Origin: HGM04593 sp045634365
Lineage (GTDB): Bacteria; Bacteroidota; Bacteroidia; Bacteroidales; Bacteroidaceae
Assembly (NCBI GenBank): GCA_045634365.1
Contig: JAZRAC010000024.1
Coordinates: forward strand, 1-24,349
Reading direction: 5' to 3'
DNA length: 24,349 bases
Positions within the stretch are counted from its first letter, which is position 1. Every line of letters starts with the position of its first letter. Positions 21,999 through 24,349 of this stretch are shown here, one piece after another. The position numbers and the translations under genes are program-made. The notes beneath the pieces were generated by a model. The model searched no databases. It saw only the letters and a program-made list of their open reading frames with translations, and was not told the origin of the DNA.

Positions 21999-22285
21999 TA
22001 TATCATTTTCTCCAACTGGGTCTTGATGTACGTACACATATTGAGGCGAATCATATCTTCCTCGGAAAGTTCTTCCTTGGGAGCATAATCCCACTTGCCA
22101 GTCATCTTGGGAACTGTATGCTCATCATCTTCCCACTGCAATTCGCCGGTTCTCCAGTCTTTAGCCTGCTCTTCGCCGACAACTTTGTACTCTCTGCGGG
22201 TCTCATTTTCTTTTTCCTCAATAACATTGTACAGGTCGTTGAGAAGTTCTGCCAGAATCTGTTTTTCCTTGAATTTGTTTGCCAT
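21998..22285 (-). CDS. Unknown protein, first gene of the P9 operon
   Basis: 95 aa, charged and mostly helical: QILAELLNDLYNVIEEKENE, REYKVVGEEQAKDWRTGELQ, a loop with HTVPKMTGKWDYAP, and a terminal helix EEDMIRLNMCTYIKTQLEKM. No known motif. AAAAAGGAGAAAAACG sets the start. It begins a five-gene coupled operon (22285 to 20964) that includes three cysteine-rich proteins. Confidence 0.7.
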   Translation of the reverse strand: MANKFKEKQILAELLNDLYNVIEEKENETRREYKVVGEEQAKDWRTGELQWEDDEHTVPKMTGKWDYAPKEELSEEDMIRLNMCTYIKTQLEKMI

Positions 22286-22349
22286 TTCGTTTTTCTCCTT
22301 TTTGTAGATGTATTTTTGTTTGTAGGTGCTTATTGCTTTCTACAATAAT

Positions 22350-22378
22350 ATTATACTACATATTTACAACGATTTCAA
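22350..22378 (-). promoter_or_regulatory. Promoter P9
   Basis: Minus-strand TTGAAA, 17 bases, TATAAT; AATATGTAG before -10, AACCTG before -35. RNA starts near 22343 with a TTGTAG/CTACAA hairpin (22320-22345). Confidence 0.88.
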
Positions 22379-22400
22379 CAGGTTATTAAAAGTTTTTTTC

Positions 22401-22436
22401 AAAAAATTTTGAGCCCCGAAATGGGGCTCAATTTTA
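22401..22436 (-). terminator. Rho-independent terminator after the 88-aa gene (possibly bidirectional)
   Basis: TTGAGCCCC/GGGGCTCAA nine-base stem (22409-22417 and 22423-22431) with a five-base loop. The minus-strand side reads into AAATTTTTTG and the plus-strand side into TTTTATT. Confidence 0.88.
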
Positions 22437-22703
22437 TTATTCCGCTTTCTCTGTAAAACCGAAATCGTAGTTCTTGTAGTTATAGGGCTGAAACTGTTCC
22501 CAACGAGAGGACACGAGGACTGACTGATATCCGTTGATGGAGAGTGCTGTCGCAAGGTCATCTGCGTAAGTCTTGGAAATTGCTAACGGTTTCTTGTCTT
22601 TGTCCCAATACGCGGTTCTGGTTGCGTTGTCAATGGATGTCACATAGACAGGTCCATTCTGTGTGAATACGAGGACATAGTAGTAGTTTTTGCGGTTTGC
22701 CAT
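22437..22703 (-). CDS. Unknown small protein
   Basis: 88 aa. Starts at ATG 22703, chosen because AAAGGAGAAA lies nine bases upstream; a longer frame to 22751 would begin before this site, inside the leader hairpin. Sequence: MANRKNYYYVLVFTQNGPVY, a DNATRTAYWDKDKKPLAISK block, then ALSINGYQSVLVSSRWEQF. A beta-type fold with aromatic residues. Single-gene cassette with promoter P10 and a strong terminator. Not recognised. Confidence 0.75.
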   Translation of the reverse strand: MANRKNYYYVLVFTQNGPVYVTSIDNATRTAYWDKDKKPLAISKTYADDLATALSINGYQSVLVSSRWEQFQPYNYKNYDFGFTEKAE

Positions 22704-22763
22704 TTTGTGTTTCTCCTTTGTAAAGGTGTATTTATTTGAGGTGCATCGCATCTCATCATTAAT

Positions 22764-22792
22764 ATTATATCACATATTTATGTCCTTTTCAA
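22764..22792 (-). promoter_or_regulatory. Promoter P10
   Basis: Minus-strand TTGAAA, 17 bases, TATAAT; AATATGTGA before -10 and CACCTG before -35. RNA starts near 22757 with a GAG-TGC hairpin (22737-22755) containing one mismatch. No terminator separates it from the methyltransferase gene upstream. Confidence 0.85.
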
Positions 22793-22819
22793 CAGGTGAT
22801 TGAAAGATTTTGAAAATTT

Positions 22820-23764
22820 TTATTCTTGGAGTGTGCCGAACTTTTCTTCGATTGCCTTGAGGTCCCCTTTATAGAATACCAAGCAATTCTGGTGCATCCT
22901 TCCTATCTTTCTTGATTGGTCGAAATACTTAGGCGCTCTAATGGGAAGTGACCCGATATTGTTCATCACGATTATTTCATTATAATAATGTAGCGAACAT
23001 TCGTCCCGCAGTATGTGGATTGTATCAGGCACAAGACCTACAAAGTTGCTTTTCTCTATTCCCCGGCACTCCTCTCGCACTTCCGATACCACGATTACGA
23101 AGAAGGAATTGTCCTTGAGGCAGGCTGCCGTCTTACGCAGGATGCTTGTATATTTAGCCAAGAAATCTGCATATGTAGGCTGATTGCTTAAATCCCTACT
23201 GTCATTAGTATACCTCTCGAGGTTATAATATGGCGGGCAAGTGAATATCATATCTGCGAAAGGAATTTGAGGTAGTACATACTCCGAGTCTCCGTCAAGC
23301 CATTCAGCGCATCCTGCAAGATTTGTGTATCGTTCTTGCAAATCCTTAAATTGCTCCTCATTAGTATATACCTGTTCAAGATTAAGGTCTACTCCTGTAT
23401 AATCTCTGCCTAATACAGATGCTACTATCCCTCTTACACACCCGCCTGCAAAGGGGTCAAGAATTGTATCTCCCTCTCTGCTGAACCATCGGTACATCAG
23501 TTCTGCAAGATATGGGTCGAACTCACTTACGGACTCTGCTTTCTTTGCATCTGCTCCTCTGGCACTAAATGTGTTTGTAGGTGTGGCATTGAATCTCTTT
23601 ACATCTCTACCGACAGTAGAGTCCTTGAATAATACTTCCCATTCATCTTTTCGCCTCTGCCAGTCGAATGAGATTGTATTTATTACCGAGAACGGAGGCC
23701 AGCCATATTTATCCTTGAGTAGATTACTGGGTATTGATTGTTTCTTCTGCTCAAATAGTGGCAT
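22820..23764 (-). CDS. DNA methyltransferase (N4/N6-type)
   Basis: 314 aa. Transfers methyl from S-adenosylmethionine to an exocyclic amino group of DNA. Motif I is DPFAG (103-107) followed by GVDL (124-127); the catalytic motif IV is TCPPYY (175-180), a variant of (D/N/S)PPY typical of N6-adenine or N4-cytosine enzymes. The order motif I then IV fits alpha- or gamma-type layouts. The N-terminal part (SFDWQRRKDEWEVLFKDSTV) is shared by phage enzymes of this kind. No restriction partner is seen, so self-protection from host restriction is likely. The start overlaps the previous stop by one base. Confidence 0.85.
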   Translation of the reverse strand: MPLFEQKKQSIPSNLLKDKYGWPPFSVINTISFDWQRRKDEWEVLFKDSTVGRDVKRFNATPTNTFSARGADAKKAESVSEFDPYLAELMYRWFSREGDTILDPFAGGCVRGIVASVLGRDYTGVDLNLEQVYTNEEQFKDLQERYTNLAGCAEWLDGDSEYVLPQIPFADMIFTCPPYYNLERYTNDSRDLSNQPTYADFLAKYTSILRKTAACLKDNSFFVIVVSEVREECRGIEKSNFVGLVPDTIHILRDECSLHYYNEIIVMNNIGSLPIRAPKYFDQSRKIGRMHQNCLVFYKGDLKAIEEKFGTLQE

Positions 23765-24349
23765 TACTTTTTCTTCCTCCGTTTCTTTTTCTTGCCGGGA
23801 TGATGAACTTCATACTCCTGCAATTTATCGTAGGCTTTGGACTCTTCCATAGGATAGAACATATAGTTATCCCAGATGTCTTGCAGGGTGTCAGGAGGTG
23901 CGCCTGTTTCTTTCAGTATGGTATTCTCCATAATCTTGATACAATGTAGGTAGTATTCTTCGTTGTACTCCATCTTGTTGGTGTCCATTAAATATAGACT
24001 TTCGATGCAACATTTCCAACAACACCCACAACGATTATCAAACAGGCGAATTCCGTACTTCTGCTCTGTACGATGTTTCCAATGCTCTCTAAACCTGAAC
24101 GGACTCATACAAGATACTGCAAGGCTAAATAACTGCCAGTCATCTCGGAGAAGTTTAAAGGTATCTGCATTGGTTTCAAGCGGCACCTCTAATCTAAATT
24201 CAGGTAGAACACTCTGGACAATCTTCGTATAGGCGTCCCACATCTCTATGCAGTCCCCGCCGCACACCTCAAACTCGTTAAGGTCAAGTGCTGACTTATT
24301 GAAATTACCTGTTGCAAGTACGGGAGCATAGCCTTTAGCAAGGCAGTAA
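23764..24349 (-). CDS. Partial QueC/PAPS-reductase-like ATP-pyrophosphatase (C-terminal part)
   Basis: The frame is open to the right edge, so the N-terminus and its expected SGGxDS ATP loop are missing; at least 194 codons are visible. Seen: ATGNFNKSALDLNEF, a VPLETNADTFKLL block, SCMSPFRFREHW, the Cys cluster CGCCWKCC, and a polybasic end (KKKKRRKKK). The pattern recalls the C-terminal half of QueC-like adenine-nucleotide alpha hydrolases, where a cysteine cluster holds zinc. It could take part in 7-deazaguanine or another nucleotide modification, or in sulfur chemistry. Tentative; its gene overlaps the methyltransferase gene. Confidence 0.45.
   Translation of the reverse strand, partial: YCLAKGYAPVLATGNFNKSALDLNEFEVCGGDCIEMWDAYTKIVQSVLPEFRLEVPLETNADTFKLLRDDWQLFSLAVSCMSPFRFREHWKHRTEQKYGIRLFDNRCGCCWKCCIESLYLMDTNKMEYNEEYYLHCIKIMENTILKETGAPPDTLQDIWDNYMFYPMEESKAYDKLQEYEVHHPGKKKKRRKKK

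Noticed and set aside
21999..22094. N-terminal extension of the 51-aa cysteine protein
   Set aside because: It would overlap the upstream gene almost fully; the TAATG-coupled start at 21998 fits the operon style.
15758..24349. tRNA genes, CRISPR array or integrase/attachment site
   Set aside because: No cloverleaf with CCA-type end, no regular repeat-spacer pattern and no recombinase motif could be found.

Overview
This window is part of a tailed double-stranded DNA bacteriophage genome (or an integrated prophage seen without its ends). Almost all genes lie on the minus strand, so the map reads from right to left. The likely host is a gut-type Firmicute (Clostridia). Reasons: strong AAGGAGG-type ribosome binding sites, consensus sigma-A promoters, a Dp-1-like holin with an Amidase_3/SPOR endolysin, an A118-like portal, a Gp20-like scaffold, and BspA-type leucine-rich-repeat proteins. 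TAA, TAG and TGA all end genes, so the standard bacterial code fits. I see no integrase, tRNA or CRISPR array.

Right part (about 24349-16950): early/accessory genes. At the edge a C-terminal piece of a QueC/PAPS-reductase-like protein overlaps a DNA methyltransferase gene. Then come small cassettes, each built as promoter, 5'-terminal RNA hairpin, AAAGGAG site, one to five small genes, and a hairpin terminator. Most of these proteins are unknown; three carry paired-cysteine zinc-binding motifs. A 204-aa protein here is a paralogue of a 169-aa protein encoded on the opposite strand at 16439-16948, the only convincing plus-strand gene. A 56-aa membrane protein at 17096-17266 sits behind a highly structured leader.

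Middle (17960-17430 and 16440-15760): two non-coding stretches. The first holds nested inverted repeats and four ACAGGTTT boxes. The second holds three degenerate tandem repeats, an operator-like palindrome, and two divergent promoters. They are candidates for a replication origin, control region or packaging site.

Left part (15757-1): late genes. The order is two small unknown genes, TerS, TerL, then (from a perfect consensus promoter) an appendage module of five proteins including a 1730-aa fibre with a CotH-kinase-like domain, a small conserved protein, holin and endolysin, then portal, a small membrane/coiled-coil protein (with its own promoter), scaffold and the start of the major capsid protein. 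Placing the receptor-binding and lysis genes between terminase and portal is unusual. Tail tube, tape measure and connector genes are not seen and probably lie beyond the left edge.

Ten promoters share TATAAT and an exact 17-bp spacer; seven also share ATATGTAG or ATATGTGA-like sequence before the -10 box, and five share CCTGTTG at the -35. This suggests host RNA polymerase transcribes the whole window, with early cassettes co-regulated. All functional statements come from reading motifs by eye; no database search was run.
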